A stretch of 64,000 nt of DNA from Candidatus Lumbricidiphila eiseniae (GTDB taxonomy: Bacteria; Actinomycetota; Actinomycetes; Actinomycetales; Microbacteriaceae): contig NAEP01000056.1 of NCBI GenBank assembly GCA_002529645.1, forward strand, positions 1-64,000. Reading direction: 5' to 3'. How positions within the stretch are numbered: position 1 is the stretch's first letter; every line of letters begins with the position of its first letter. The notes beneath the pieces are model-generated. The model saw only the letters and a program-made list of their open reading frames with translations. It was not told where the DNA came from and did not search any database. The position numbers and the translations under genes were made by a program. Below, in pieces: positions 43,386-54,047 of this stretch.

Positions 43386-43566
43386 TGCACACCTGCCTCC
43401 CTCGTGGATAACCCTCACGGTAGCGGCCACCACCGACATCCGAACCGGGTGCCTGCACGACGCTCACTCCTCGCCGCTAATTACATAGGATTAACCTCGA
43501 ATTACCACATGAAATTCTCAAACTCCGCTGACAACATCGAAAACCCCACCTTCGAAGGAGCATCCC

Positions 43567-44022
43567 GTGGCCTACCCCGTTACCCGGAACGACGATGAAT
43601 GGCACCGCGAACTAACACCGGAACAGTACCTCGTGCTGCGACAAGCAGCGACCGAACGCCCCTGGACGGGAGAGCTCCTCGACGAAACCCGGGTCGGACT
43701 GTACGACTGCGCCGGGTGCGGTGCCGAGTTGTTTCACAGCGGAACAAAGTTTGATTCGGGATGCGGGTGGCCCAGCTTCTATGAATCTGTTCGCCCTGAT
43801 GCCGTTGAACTCCTCGACGACACCTCGATGGGGATATCCCGCACCGAAGTACGCTGCGCGACCTGTGGTTCACACCTCGGTCACGTTTTTCCCGACGGCT
43901 ACGGAACCCCCACCGGCAACCGCTACTGCATGAATTCGACCGCACTCACGTTCACAGAAGTTGCCGAGCCGATGACCGAAGAGACCATCGACCCCACCCA
44001 CAAGAACACTCATTCTGGATGA
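43567..44022 (+). CDS. msrB: Peptide-methionine (R)-S-oxide reductase
   Basis: GLYDCAGCGAELFHSGTKFDSGCGWPSFYESV...EVRCATCGSHLGHVFPDGYG...RYCMNS. Confidence 0.97.
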   Translation: MAYPVTRNDDEWHRELTPEQYLVLRQAATERPWTGELLDETRVGLYDCAGCGAELFHSGTKFDSGCGWPSFYESVRPDAVELLDDTSMGISRTEVRCATCGSHLGHVFPDGYGTPTGNRYCMNSTALTFTEVAEPMTEETIDPTHKNTHSG

Positions 44023-44028
44023 CACGAA

Positions 44029-45703
<1,675 letters not shown>

Positions 45704-45724
45704 TCAATGGTAGGCGACAAGATG

Positions 45725-45809
45725 GGACGGGCGATAAGCCCAGGAGAGCAGGCCATCGGCCGTTCTGGTTCACGGCGAGTCTCACGGACGAACGCTAAGC
45801 CCAGGAAGG
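45725..45809. repeat. Degenerate direct-repeat pair at 61-bp period
   Basis: ggacgggcgataagcccagga (45725) and ggacgaacgctaagcccagga (45786). Confidence 0.65.
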
Positions 45810-45820
45810 AGAGCACACCA

Positions 45821-45864
45821 ACGCTAAGAGCCCGGTGCCGCAGGGGCGTCCGGGCTCTTAGCGT
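45821..45864 (-). terminator. Hairpin downstream of groES
   Basis: acgctaagagcccgg / ccgggctcttagcgt, perfect 15-bp stem. Confidence 0.75.
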
Positions 45865-45876
45865 GAAGATGAAACG

Positions 45877-46173
45877 TTAGCGCACAACCACCGCGAGCAC
45901 GTCGCGAGCGGAGAGGACCAGGTAGTCGTCAGCGCCGAGTTTGACCTCGGTGCCGCCGTACTTTGAGTAGATCACACGGTCACCCACGGCTACGTCAATG
46001 GGAACACGATTGCCGTTGTCGTCGATGCGGCCGGGGCCGACGGCGACAACTTCGCCCTCTTGGGGCTTCTCTTTCGCGGTGTCCGGGATGACGAGACCGG
46101 AGGCCGTAGTTTGCTCAGCCTCGACCTGCTTGATTACGATCCGATCCTCGAGCGGCTTGATGGAAACCGACAC
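45877..46173 (-). CDS. groES: 10 kDa co-chaperonin GroES
   Basis: [49 protein letters not shown]. Confidence 0.98.
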   Translation of the reverse strand: MSVSIKPLEDRIVIKQVEAEQTTASGLVIPDTAKEKPQEGEVVAVGPGRIDDNGNRVPIDVAVGDRVIYSKYGGTEVKLGADDYLVLSARDVLAVVVR

Positions 46174-46202
46174 GGTTGACCTCTTTCTAGACGAAGACAT
46201 GG

Positions 46203-46273
46203 TTAGCAGCCTCAGAGCGAGAGTGCTAACACGAGTCTAGAGCCGATCTGGCACTCATGCAAGGTGAGTGCCA
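46203..46273. promoter_or_regulatory. Two CIRCE-like operators upstream of groES
   Basis: TTAGCAgcc-N9-GAGTGCTAA (46203-46229) and tgGCACTC-N9-GAGTGCca (46249-46273). Confidence 0.85.
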
Positions 46274-46318
46274 ATTTCAGCACCAACACCCCGGTTGCCG
46301 TGGGCGACATGCAGTGGC

Positions 46319-46408
46319 GGTGCTACCGTGTGCAGGTAGAACGTGCCTCGGCGGTGAGCTTAAAGACCGGTGCTGGCAAGGTGCTACCGTGTGCAGGTGG
46401 AACGTGCC
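46319..46408. repeat. CRISPR-like repeat-spacer-repeat, 29 bp at 61-bp period, overlapping a gene start
   Basis: ggtgctaccgtgtgcaggtagaacgtgcc (46319-46347), ggtgctaccgtgtgcaggtggaacgtgcc (46380-46408), 32-nt spacer; internal CTACC-N7-GGTAG. Confidence 0.9.
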
Positions 46409-47593
46409 GAGTTGCTGGAGCTTCTCTCCGCTGACGGTCTGCGACTGCTCGACAACCTCCCCGAATGGCGCGAGGCCGACGATATCGTGAAGGTTGTCGC
46501 AGACCTGCGGGCTGCAGGGCATCCGGCCGGACTCGTCGCAACCGTACTCAGTCAGGCAAAACTGCGGGCGAAGGCAGCAGTCAAGTTCGGCGAGTTCGCG
46601 GCTCACATGCTCTTCACAACAGCGGGGTTGGAACAGGCAACCCGGCTGTCGGTGGCTGCACTGCACGCCGGACGCTTCACGCAGGCGGGTCTGACCCGAG
46701 TTGCCGACCTCGGCTGCGGAATCGGCGGCGATGCGCTCGCGCTCAGTTCGCTGGATCGCGAGGTGACAGCGGTCGAGGCCGACGAGGTAACCGCCGCGAT
46801 TGCCAGCTACAATCTCGCACCGTTCCCCCGCGCAACCGTGCTGCACGCGCGCGCCGAAGACGTGACCCTCGACGTTGATGGAATCTGGTTTGACCCGGCC
46901 CGACGACACACGGTGGCAGGCACCACCACCCGACTGCACGACCCGCAGGCCTACTGCCCACCCCTCTCGTTTGTATGGGATCTTGCGGCCCACACCCCGC
47001 TGGGTGTCAAGCTGGGACCGGGCACTGATCGCAGCGTCATCCCACCCCACTCCGAAGCGCAGTGGGTATCGGTTGATGGGAACCTCGTGGAACTCGCGGT
47101 CTGGTGTGGATCGCTCGCTCGCTCCGGTGTTCGCCGCGCAGCACTCGTGATCAGAGGCAACAGCCACCACGAACTGACCGGCGAGAGTGATGCGGCGGAT
47201 GTCCCGGTGGGTCCGCTCGGCGAATACCTGTACGAGCCCGACGGTGCCGTCATTCGTGCGCGGCAGATCGGCGCACTCGCACGCACGCACGCAGCGACCA
47301 TGATCTCCGACGGTATCGCCTATCTCACGAGCGATCGACAGTTTCACTCGCCGTTTGTGCGCGGATTCCGGGTGCTTGAGCAGTTGCCCGGAGATGAACG
47401 CCACCTGCGACAGGCGCTTGCTGCACGCAGAATTGGTGTGCTCGATATCAAGAAACGCGGAGTAGGTATTGACCCCGCCGCACTGCGGAAGCGGCTGCGG
47501 CTCAAGGGCGATGCCTCGGCCACCGTCGTCATGACGCGAGTGGGCGGGCGACACCTCACGCTGCTCGTAGAGCGGATCACGGAACCGCAGTAG
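46370..47593 (+). CDS. THUMP-like class I SAM methyltransferase (start may be GTG near 46397)
   Basis: VERAELLELLSADGLRLLDNLPEW...VADLGCGIGGDALALSSLDREVTAVEADEVTAA...DGIWFDPARR. Confidence 0.8.
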   Translation: MLARCYRVQVERAELLELLSADGLRLLDNLPEWREADDIVKVVADLRAAGHPAGLVATVLSQAKLRAKAAVKFGEFAAHMLFTTAGLEQATRLSVAALHAGRFTQAGLTRVADLGCGIGGDALALSSLDREVTAVEADEVTAAIASYNLAPFPRATVLHARAEDVTLDVDGIWFDPARRHTVAGTTTRLHDPQAYCPPLSFVWDLAAHTPLGVKLGPGTDRSVIPPHSEAQWVSVDGNLVELAVWCGSLARSGVRRAALVIRGNSHHELTGESDAADVPVGPLGEYLYEPDGAVIRARQIGALARTHAATMISDGIAYLTSDRQFHSPFVRGFRVLEQLPGDERHLRQALAARRIGVLDIKKRGVGIDPAALRKRLRLKGDASATVVMTRVGGRHLTLLVERITEPQ

Positions 47594-47597
47594 TGCG

Positions 47598-48203
47598 TTA
47601 GGGGATTTTGACAAAAATGTGTGCGTAATACCCCGCCCAGACGAGCGTGAAAAGAATGCCCGCAACGCCGGTCCAGATTCCGACAAAGCACAGGACACGT
47701 CCTAACCGCTCTCGACGCAGGCCCAAAATACCAAAGAAGGTTGCGGTGAACGAGAGAGGGAAGAGCCATCCCACAAAAAGTGACCCGATAAAACCGATCG
47801 ACCCGATGATCGCGGCAACCCAACTGAAGGTGCGCAGCTGTCGATCAAGGTCGCCATACAGACTGTCATCAATCGGATGCCGACGGATCTCAAGCAGTTG
47901 CCCCGTGGAGAGCCGTTTCAGCTGCCCCGTGTCCGTGAGGGGCTCAAACCCCCGCGCTTCCGGTGGAATGAGGGCCGTACCGCCGGTTGTCGTGGACAGG
48001 GGTTCCCGGAGTGAACTAAAGCCCTGAGGCAGGGCAGCATTCTGGAACGCAACGGCACCCTTGGGCAAAACGGCCTCCTGTGGCAGGTATGACTCCTCCT
48101 GGTTTTGCTGTTCGGCCTCAGCGTCTCGGCGCCACCAACCACCGACGTCAGTCATGGGCCGCCCTTCTTGATACAACGCCAGCCACCCGGCGCACGCGAT
48201 CAC
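47598..48203 (-). CDS. Membrane protein, DUF-type
   Basis: C-terminal TM segments VAAIIGSIGFIGSLFVGWLFPLSFTATFFGILGLRRERLGRVLCFVGIWTGVAGILFTLVWAGYYAHIFV. Confidence 0.6.
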   Translation of the reverse strand: MIACAGWLALYQEGRPMTDVGGWWRRDAEAEQQNQEESYLPQEAVLPKGAVAFQNAALPQGFSSLREPLSTTTGGTALIPPEARGFEPLTDTGQLKRLSTGQLLEIRRHPIDDSLYGDLDRQLRTFSWVAAIIGSIGFIGSLFVGWLFPLSFTATFFGILGLRRERLGRVLCFVGIWTGVAGILFTLVWAGYYAHIFVKIP

Positions 48204-48227
48204 GTCACCCTAACCCGAGTAAGTGAC

Positions 48228-48316
48228 ACAGACCCCACCCGAGTAGGTGACACAATCACGGGCAGTGGCTCTTCGTAGAGCTTAACCGACAGACCCCACC
48301 CGAGTAGGTGACACAA
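48228..48316. repeat. CRISPR-like repeat-spacer-repeat, 28 bp at 61-bp period
   Basis: acagaccccacccgagtaggtgacacaa at 48228-48255 and 48289-48316, identical; 33-nt spacer; a partial third copy at about 48208. Confidence 0.9.
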
Positions 48317-48365
48317 ACCTCACCCGAACACAATAAAAACATAACCGCAGTGAACAAGAGCAGTA

Positions 48366-49415
48366 CTACACCTGAATGCGTGTGACGGGCAGGGTCGAAT
48401 CTGCCCCGACATCCAGGCTCGAGGGCGGGTGTCCCGCGACCATGAGCTGCGCCCCGAGCGCAGCGACCATCGCGCCATTATCGGTACACAGGGCAAGCGG
48501 CGGGATTCGGAGCGAAACACCGGCCGCCGCGGCGCGCGCCGTCGTGACATCCCGCAACCGCGCGTTGGCGACAACGCCACCGCCAAGCAAAAGCCTGGGC
48601 ACTGCCAACTCCGCACACGCGCGGAGCGCCTTGCTCACGAGCACATCAACGACCGCCTCCCGAAAACTCGCGGCCACATCGGCGACCGGAACAGTCCTTC
48701 CCTGCATCTCACACTGCTCGCTCCAGCGGGCAACCGCGGTTTTCAGTCCCGAAAAGCTGAAATCGTAGCGATGCTCCGCCATGTCTTTGGCCTGCGTCAA
48801 GCCACGCGGAAATCGGATAGCAGTCGGATCACCGTTGACTGCGGCCCGATCAATCTCGGGACCACCGGGGTACGGCAGGCCCAGCAGTCGCGCCACCTTG
48901 TCGAAGGCCTCTCCGGCCGCGTCATCCACCGTCTCGCCCAAGAGTTCAACATCGGACACCAGGTCGCGCACAAGCAGCAGCGAGGTATGCCCGCCCGAGA
49001 CGAGCAACGCAACCGTCGGCGTCTGCAGCGGATGCGTGTCGAGGAGGTCAGCGCCCACGTGGGCGACGAGGTGATTTACGGCATAGAACGGGATGCTCCG
49101 CGCAAGCGCGAGCGCCTTCGCGGCACCCACTCCCACCATGAGCGCCCCGGCCAATCCCGGCCCCGCCGTAACAGCGACGGCATCAAGATCCGCTATCGTC
49201 ACGCCCGCCTCGGACAGTGCCGCCGACAGCGCGGGTGTGAGCGCCTCCAGATGTGCGCGCGCCGCAATCTCGGGCACCACTCCGCCGTAGCGGGCATGCT
49301 CTGACATTGACGACGCGATGATGTTTGCGCGCAGCCGCGTGCCCTGCACGATCCCGATACCGGTTTCATCGCAGGAGGTTTCAATGCCGAGCACGAGCGG
49401 TTCTGTGACCGTCAC
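48366..49415 (-). CDS. tsaD: tRNA N6-adenosine threonylcarbamoyltransferase
   Basis: [50 protein letters not shown]. Confidence 0.97.
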   Translation of the reverse strand: MTVTEPLVLGIETSCDETGIGIVQGTRLRANIIASSMSEHARYGGVVPEIAARAHLEALTPALSAALSEAGVTIADLDAVAVTAGPGLAGALMVGVGAAKALALARSIPFYAVNHLVAHVGADLLDTHPLQTPTVALLVSGGHTSLLLVRDLVSDVELLGETVDDAAGEAFDKVARLLGLPYPGGPEIDRAAVNGDPTAIRFPRGLTQAKDMAEHRYDFSFSGLKTAVARWSEQCEMQGRTVPVADVAASFREAVVDVLVSKALRACAELAVPRLLLGGGVVANARLRDVTTARAAAAGVSLRIPPLALCTDNGAMVAALGAQLMVAGHPPSSLDVGADSTLPVTRIQV

Positions 49416-50080
49416 GAGCGTGTCTCCCCGGGGCGGTCGCTGCCTGCGAGTTGCATTCGAGTGGCGGGAACTTGAAGCCGCATCACGATCGCGGCACCAC
49501 CGTCGTTGTAGTAGCGGCGACGCACACTGATCTCAACGAACCCGAGCGAGCGATAGAGCGCGAGCGCGACGGCATTGTCAGCGCGCACCTCCAAAAACAG
49601 CTCCGGGATGCTCCGCCGCCCGGTTTCCGCGATGAGCGCGTGCATGAGCCCCCGCCCCAGCCCCCACCCTCGAACCTCGGGCGCCACCGCGATCGTCTGC
49701 ACATCGGCCTGGCTGCCCCCGCGCGGAGCACGCAGACCGGCGTAGCCGAGCAGGGCAGGACAATCGGGGGTGGTTCCCTCCCCGCGGGGGAGCAGTGCGG
49801 ATTTCTCGCCGGGCGTGCAATCTGGTCCGGTGGTTCCCTCCCCGCGCGGGAGCAGTGTCTGCGCTGCACCTGCTGCCCTCGGACGTTCTGCGGTTCCCTC
49901 CCCGCGGGGGTGGGGTATCTCCGCGTCCTGGTCAACAGCAACAAGGTAGTACCCGTGCTCGTCGGTCAGTTCCGCCCGCATGAGAGACTCCGGCCACGAA
50001 TCGACGCTAAAGACCGCTCGCTCCAACTCCATCACGCGATCAAGATCGGCCTCGGTGGCACGACGGGTGAGCGCGCTCAC
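49412..50080 (-). CDS. rimI: Ribosomal-protein-alanine N-acetyltransferase with in-frame repeat insertion
   Basis: [20 protein letters not shown]...LLGYAGLRA...[25 protein letters not shown]...[39 protein letters not shown]; internal LLPRGEGTT repeats. Confidence 0.9.
   Translation of the reverse strand: MSALTRRATEADLDRVMELERAVFSVDSWPESLMRAELTDEHGYYLVAVDQDAEIPHPRGEGTAERPRAAGAAQTLLPRGEGTTGPDCTPGEKSALLPRGEGTTPDCPALLGYAGLRAPRGGSQADVQTIAVAPEVRGWGLGRGLMHALIAETGRRSIPELFLEVRADNAVALALYRSLGFVEISVRRRYYNDGGAAIVMRLQVPATRMQLAGSDRPGETRS
49769..49917. CRISPR. CRISPR-like three-repeat mini-array embedded in rimI (60-bp period)
   Basis: ggtggttccctccccgcgggggagcagtg (49769), ggtggttccctccccgcgcgggagcagtg (49829), tgcggttccctccccgcgggggtgggg (49889, degenerate); unrelated ~31-nt spacers; palindromic core. 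Confidence 0.6.
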
Positions 50081-50694
50081 GCTCTCACCCGAGCGGCGGG
50101 TGGGAGCGTGACATCCGGTGACCGCAGATACACCGCGGTATCCTCAATGAGCGGCAGCCGATTCGCGGCCACGGCGAGCGCGGCGAGCGCACCGACATCA
50201 CCAGCACTCACCCGTGTGGCGCTCACTCGACTACCGGGCCCCTCAGGCACACCCGTGACCGGCCACAGTTCTGGCCCATCCGTTCGCACAGGAAGACCGT
50301 CGCGATCGCAACCCCGATAGCTCGACACCGCCGATTCTCGGCGACGGGCGTCGGTGACGATCTGCACCGGGCTCTCGCCCCCGAGTCGATACCACTCGCG
50401 AGCGATTGCGTCGTGCGAGAGCACCGGAATCACCGGGCAGCCAACGCCGAGCGCAAAGGCGCGCGCCGCTGCAATCCCGACCCGGAGTCCGGTAAACGGC
50501 CCCGGACCCATTCCCGCGGCCACAGCGGTCACTCCGGATGCCCCGGCCGTAGCCGCCAGCACATCTCGGATGAGTTCCCCGATCACCTCGGCGTGCCGCA
50601 TCGTGTCGTTCGTGCTCGCTTCCGCGAGCACAACAGCCTCCCGGTCAACAACGGCGACACTCGTTCCGACGGATGTGTCGATGGCCAGGAACAT
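50077..50694 (-). CDS. tsaB: tRNA threonylcarbamoyladenosine biosynthesis protein TsaB
   Basis: FLAIDTSVGTSVAVVD...RHAEVIGELIRDVLA...VAAGMGPGPFTGLRVGIAAARAFALG. Confidence 0.95.
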   Translation of the reverse strand: MFLAIDTSVGTSVAVVDREAVVLAEASTNDTMRHAEVIGELIRDVLAATAGASGVTAVAAGMGPGPFTGLRVGIAAARAFALGVGCPVIPVLSHDAIAREWYRLGGESPVQIVTDARRRESAVSSYRGCDRDGLPVRTDGPELWPVTGVPEGPGSRVSATRVSAGDVGALAALAVAANRLPLIEDTAVYLRSPDVTLPPAARVRA

Positions 50695-51038
50695 CCCATC
50701 AGCCTACGCGCCACACTATCGACGGGTGATGTTGCTGCGTTCTAAACACAGACGCGGGGGTGATATCTACTCTCGGGCAACCCACAGAACACCTACACGA
50801 GTGTGCTACAGCCCAACTTTGACTATGCTGTGACTACCGTGTCGGCTGGTTGGTGCCGATACCTGTTTGGTTGTTGCGACAGTTTGGTTGTTGCAACAAC
50901 CAAGTAAAAGGTGACGAGGAGCAGTATTGTGAGACTGAAGCACCGTGTAACCGCCGGAATGACAACTGGGCTCTTCACCTCGGCACGCTGGTTGCCGTCA
51001 CACTCGCTTCTGCATCCCAAATCCGCGTGCTGTGAGGA

Positions 51039-51704
51039 GTGGTCATGAGGCACTCAGCCCGAGTGGTTGGTTTAGCTCTGGTGGTTCTGTCGTCCCTGGT
51101 GTCGCTGAGCGGCTGCGCCACACTCAGCATGTTGGCGGCCTCCCGTGGTTCGGCCGAGGGCGGACAAGGCGATTCGGCTGAAAGCGGAAAAAATGACGTT
51201 CCAACGTTCACCGGCCCGTGGGCCGAAGAGTTCTCGTACTCGTATGACGAAGCCACCACAGATTTTGAGCGGAAAGCACTGTCTGACGAGAAAATTTCTG
51301 AAGCGGAATTTGCGGAGACGGAACATCGTCTCAAAGCCTGCCTCGGCGCTCACGGAATCACTTTTTCGGGGTTCACATCGGACGAGAGCTTTGAGTTCAA
51401 CTTCTCCTCAGACATGGGATCAGACAGGGCTGACGAACTGGCGGACAAGTGCTCTGTGTCGTCCGGTCTAGACACGGTGGGCTCGCTCTTCTTCCAGGTG
51501 CGGAAGAACCCTCAAAATCTTGACTGGGCGACGATCATGGCGGCTTGCCTCGTGAAGAAAAAGGCTGTCCCACCGGAATACAGCGCGAGCGACTACCTCC
51601 GGGACGAACAAAAAAATGATCTCCCTCCCACTCGACCCACCGGAAACACGGCGCTTGATGACTGCAGTGCTGATCCTCTGGGTCTGCTGACCCCGTCGAA
51701 GTAG
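51039..51704 (+). CDS. Putative lipoprotein
   Basis: RVVGLALVVLSSLVSLSGCATLSM lipobox. Confidence 0.75.
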   Translation: MVMRHSARVVGLALVVLSSLVSLSGCATLSMLAASRGSAEGGQGDSAESGKNDVPTFTGPWAEEFSYSYDEATTDFERKALSDEKISEAEFAETEHRLKACLGAHGITFSGFTSDESFEFNFSSDMGSDRADELADKCSVSSGLDTVGSLFFQVRKNPQNLDWATIMAACLVKKKAVPPEYSASDYLRDEQKNDLPPTRPTGNTALDDCSADPLGLLTPSK

Positions 51705-51743
51705 GGTGCCAGAGTGGGGACTGTGAGTGTGGTGGGCCCGTAG

Positions 51744-51827
51744 GTTCCTGGCGCAACGGAACTGGACCAGAGCCGACTACTCACCGAGGGCAACCCGCTG
51801 AAAAGTTCCTGGCGCAATGGAACTGGA
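51744..51827. repeat. Palindromic direct-repeat pair at 61-bp period
   Basis: gttcctggcgcaacggaactgga (51744) and gttcctggcgcaatggaactgga (51805); internal GTTCC...GGAAC inverted arms. Confidence 0.85.
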
Positions 51828-51847
51828 TGCTCCTGCGCACAGCCGTG

Positions 51848-52372
51848 TTAGGAACCGTCGTCACCGGTCTCATACCCGGATCTCATCCAGCGCGGCCCGA
51901 ATCCGCGCAGCGTGACGACCCGCGGTTCGTCACCACCCGATTCCTCCGTGGCACCACTCGGGTCTTCAACACCCCCGAAAACACGGGCACCGCGCGGCCG
52001 CTCAATCGTCACCTCCAGCCATGATTCGGCTGCCCCGTCCACGAATCCCGCCCCCCACTCCACAACGACAACCGACGAGGCGATATCAATGTCGAGGTCG
52101 TCCAGCTCCGCGGCATCCCCGAGTCGATAGGCGTCTGCGTGCACGAGGGGCGGCCCACCCACGAGGCTGGGGTGACTGCGCGCAAGCACGAATGTTGGGC
52201 TCTGGATCGGGCCGCGCACACCCACACCATCCCCGATACCGCGGGTGAGTGTCGTCTTGCCCGCTCCGAGCGGACCGGTCAGCACAATAAGGTCTCCCGC
52301 CCGCAACTGTGCCCCGAGTCTGCGGCCCAGTCCCACCATCGCGGCGGAGTCAGGGACATCCACCCGAATCAT
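51848..52372 (-). CDS. tsaE: tRNA threonylcarbamoyladenosine biosynthesis ATPase TsaE
   Basis: IVLTGPLGAGKTTLTRGIGDGVGVRGPIQSPTFVLAR. Confidence 0.95.
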   Translation of the reverse strand: MIRVDVPDSAAMVGLGRRLGAQLRAGDLIVLTGPLGAGKTTLTRGIGDGVGVRGPIQSPTFVLARSHPSLVGGPPLVHADAYRLGDAAELDDLDIDIASSVVVVEWGAGFVDGAAESWLEVTIERPRGARVFGGVEDPSGATEESGGDEPRVVTLRGFGPRWMRSGYETGDDGS

Positions 52373-53655
52373 GTCACGCCGAGAGCCCGGCGCGGTACCC
52401 GCGGCCCGATCCGGGTGACGATGTCGTAGCCGATGGTACCCGCGGCAACGGCCCAGTCCTCCGCTGACGGCACGCCCGTGCTCGGATCTCCGAACAGCAC
52501 AACCTCATCACCGGCCGCCACCGGAGCGTTGCCGACATCGACAACACACTGGTCCATCGCAATCCGACCCACAACCGGTCGGCGACCTCCCGCAAGCCAG
52601 ACCTCTCCCCGGTTGGATGCCTGCCGCGGAAGTCCATCAGCGTAGCCGAATGGAATCAGCGCCACCGTGGTCTCTCGGTCAGGGCGCCAGGTGTGGTTAT
52701 AAGAGACGCCAACTCCGGCAGGCAGTCGATGCACCGCAATGACCCGACCTCGCAGTGTCATTGCCGGATGCAGGCCCAGTTCGGCGGGTGTCACCGTCGC
52801 CGCAAACGGTGACACCCCATAACCGGCAATCCCAACCCGCACCATATCGAACCACGCAGCTGGGGTCGTGAACACGGCGGATGACGCGGCAAGATGACGC
52901 AACCCGGGGTTAAGTCCCGTCGCGCGCACCAGTTCAACCGCGCGCACAAAGATCTCCCGTTGCGCGGCGTCCTCATCAGACGAGGTGTTTGCGAGATGAC
53001 TCATGATGCCCTTCAACACCACCCGACCTGCGCTGTGCGCGGCGAGCACCGCCTCGCACAGCGCAGGAAGGTTGGCGAACGCAACCCCGTTCCGGCTGAG
53101 ACCGGTGTCAACTTTCAGATGGATGGCGGCGACCCGAGACAGAGCGGCTGCAGCCTCCACCACCGCACCCAACTGTGCGCGCGAGGAGACCGCCACCTCG
53201 ATATTTGCGGCCAGTGCCGACACAAAGTCAGTGTCCGGGTCGTGTAACCAGGCGAGCACGGGAACAGTAACGCCAGCTTTGCGCAGCGCGAGTGCCTCTG
53301 TCACATCGGCTACGCCGAGCGCGGATGCCCCGCCCTCGAGTGCTGCCCGCGCGGCAATGATCGGATCATGGCCGTAGCCATTGGCCTTAACGACTGCCAT
53401 CACCCGCGCGGGCGATACCCGGGTCACGATGCTCGCAATATTGTGGCGAATGGCGTCGGTGCTGATGAGGGCCTCACGAAAAGGCCCCGGCGTCGCACCC
53501 ATCCGGGCGGGCGGGTCTACAGTTGCGGCGAGTGCGTCTGCAGCGGGCACGCCCGCAGGTGGGGCGGACAGGCGGGCGAGTGCAGCGGGCCCAGGAACAA
53601 GCACAGGTTCGGAAACAGACCCGGGCCTGTTTCCGGGCCCCACAGGATTCGTCAT
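52369..53655 (-). CDS. alr: Alanine racemase
   Basis: VMAVVKANGYGHDPIIAARAAL...GYGVSPF...GRIAMDQCVVDVG; start MTNPVGPGN overlaps acpS stop. Confidence 0.95.
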   Translation of the reverse strand: MTNPVGPGNRPGSVSEPVLVPGPAALARLSAPPAGVPAADALAATVDPPARMGATPGPFREALISTDAIRHNIASIVTRVSPARVMAVVKANGYGHDPIIAARAALEGGASALGVADVTEALALRKAGVTVPVLAWLHDPDTDFVSALAANIEVAVSSRAQLGAVVEAAAALSRVAAIHLKVDTGLSRNGVAFANLPALCEAVLAAHSAGRVVLKGIMSHLANTSSDEDAAQREIFVRAVELVRATGLNPGLRHLAASSAVFTTPAAWFDMVRVGIAGYGVSPFAATVTPAELGLHPAMTLRGRVIAVHRLPAGVGVSYNHTWRPDRETTVALIPFGYADGLPRQASNRGEVWLAGGRRPVVGRIAMDQCVVDVGNAPVAAGDEVVLFGDPSTGVPSAEDWAVAAGTIGYDIVTRIGPRVPRRALGVT

Positions 53656-54020
53656 TGCCCGCCTGCCTCCCTCGATTCCAGCACGACAAACGCACTCGCA
53701 ATTCCGGCGTCGTGGGTCATCGAGAGGTGAACCCGAGCGACGCGACACGACGCAACACGCGTGGCCAGCGCCCCCGTCAGTTCAAAATCCGGCTTACCCG
53801 CTGCGTCTTGCACCACACGCATATCGTGCCACGTTGCGCCGGAGAATCCACCGAGCGCTTTGATGAGTGCTTCCTTCGCGGCATACCGTGCGGCGAGCGA
53901 CCTCGGCGGCAGGTCACGCTCGGCGACAGAGAACAGACGTTCACGCAGTCGCGGCGTCCGGGCCAGTGTCCGCTCAAACCGGTCAATGTCAACGACATCG
54001 ATTCCGATTCCGACAATCAT
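53652..54020 (-). CDS. acpS: Holo-ACP synthase
   Basis: MIVGIGIDVVDIDRFERTLAR...AARYAAKEALIKALGG. Confidence 0.95.
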   Translation of the reverse strand: MIVGIGIDVVDIDRFERTLARTPRLRERLFSVAERDLPPRSLAARYAAKEALIKALGGFSGATWHDMRVVQDAAGKPDFELTGALATRVASCRVARVHLSMTHDAGIASAFVVLESREAGGQ

Positions 54021-54047
54021 CCGGTGCTCTCTCGTGCAGACACGGGG

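Noticed and set aside
46277-47698. 473-aa minus-strand ORF
   Set aside because: Antisense to the SAM methyltransferase, which has clear motifs.
50865-50905. gtttggttgttgc direct repeats
   Set aside because: 17-bp tandem spacing, explained by simple slippage.
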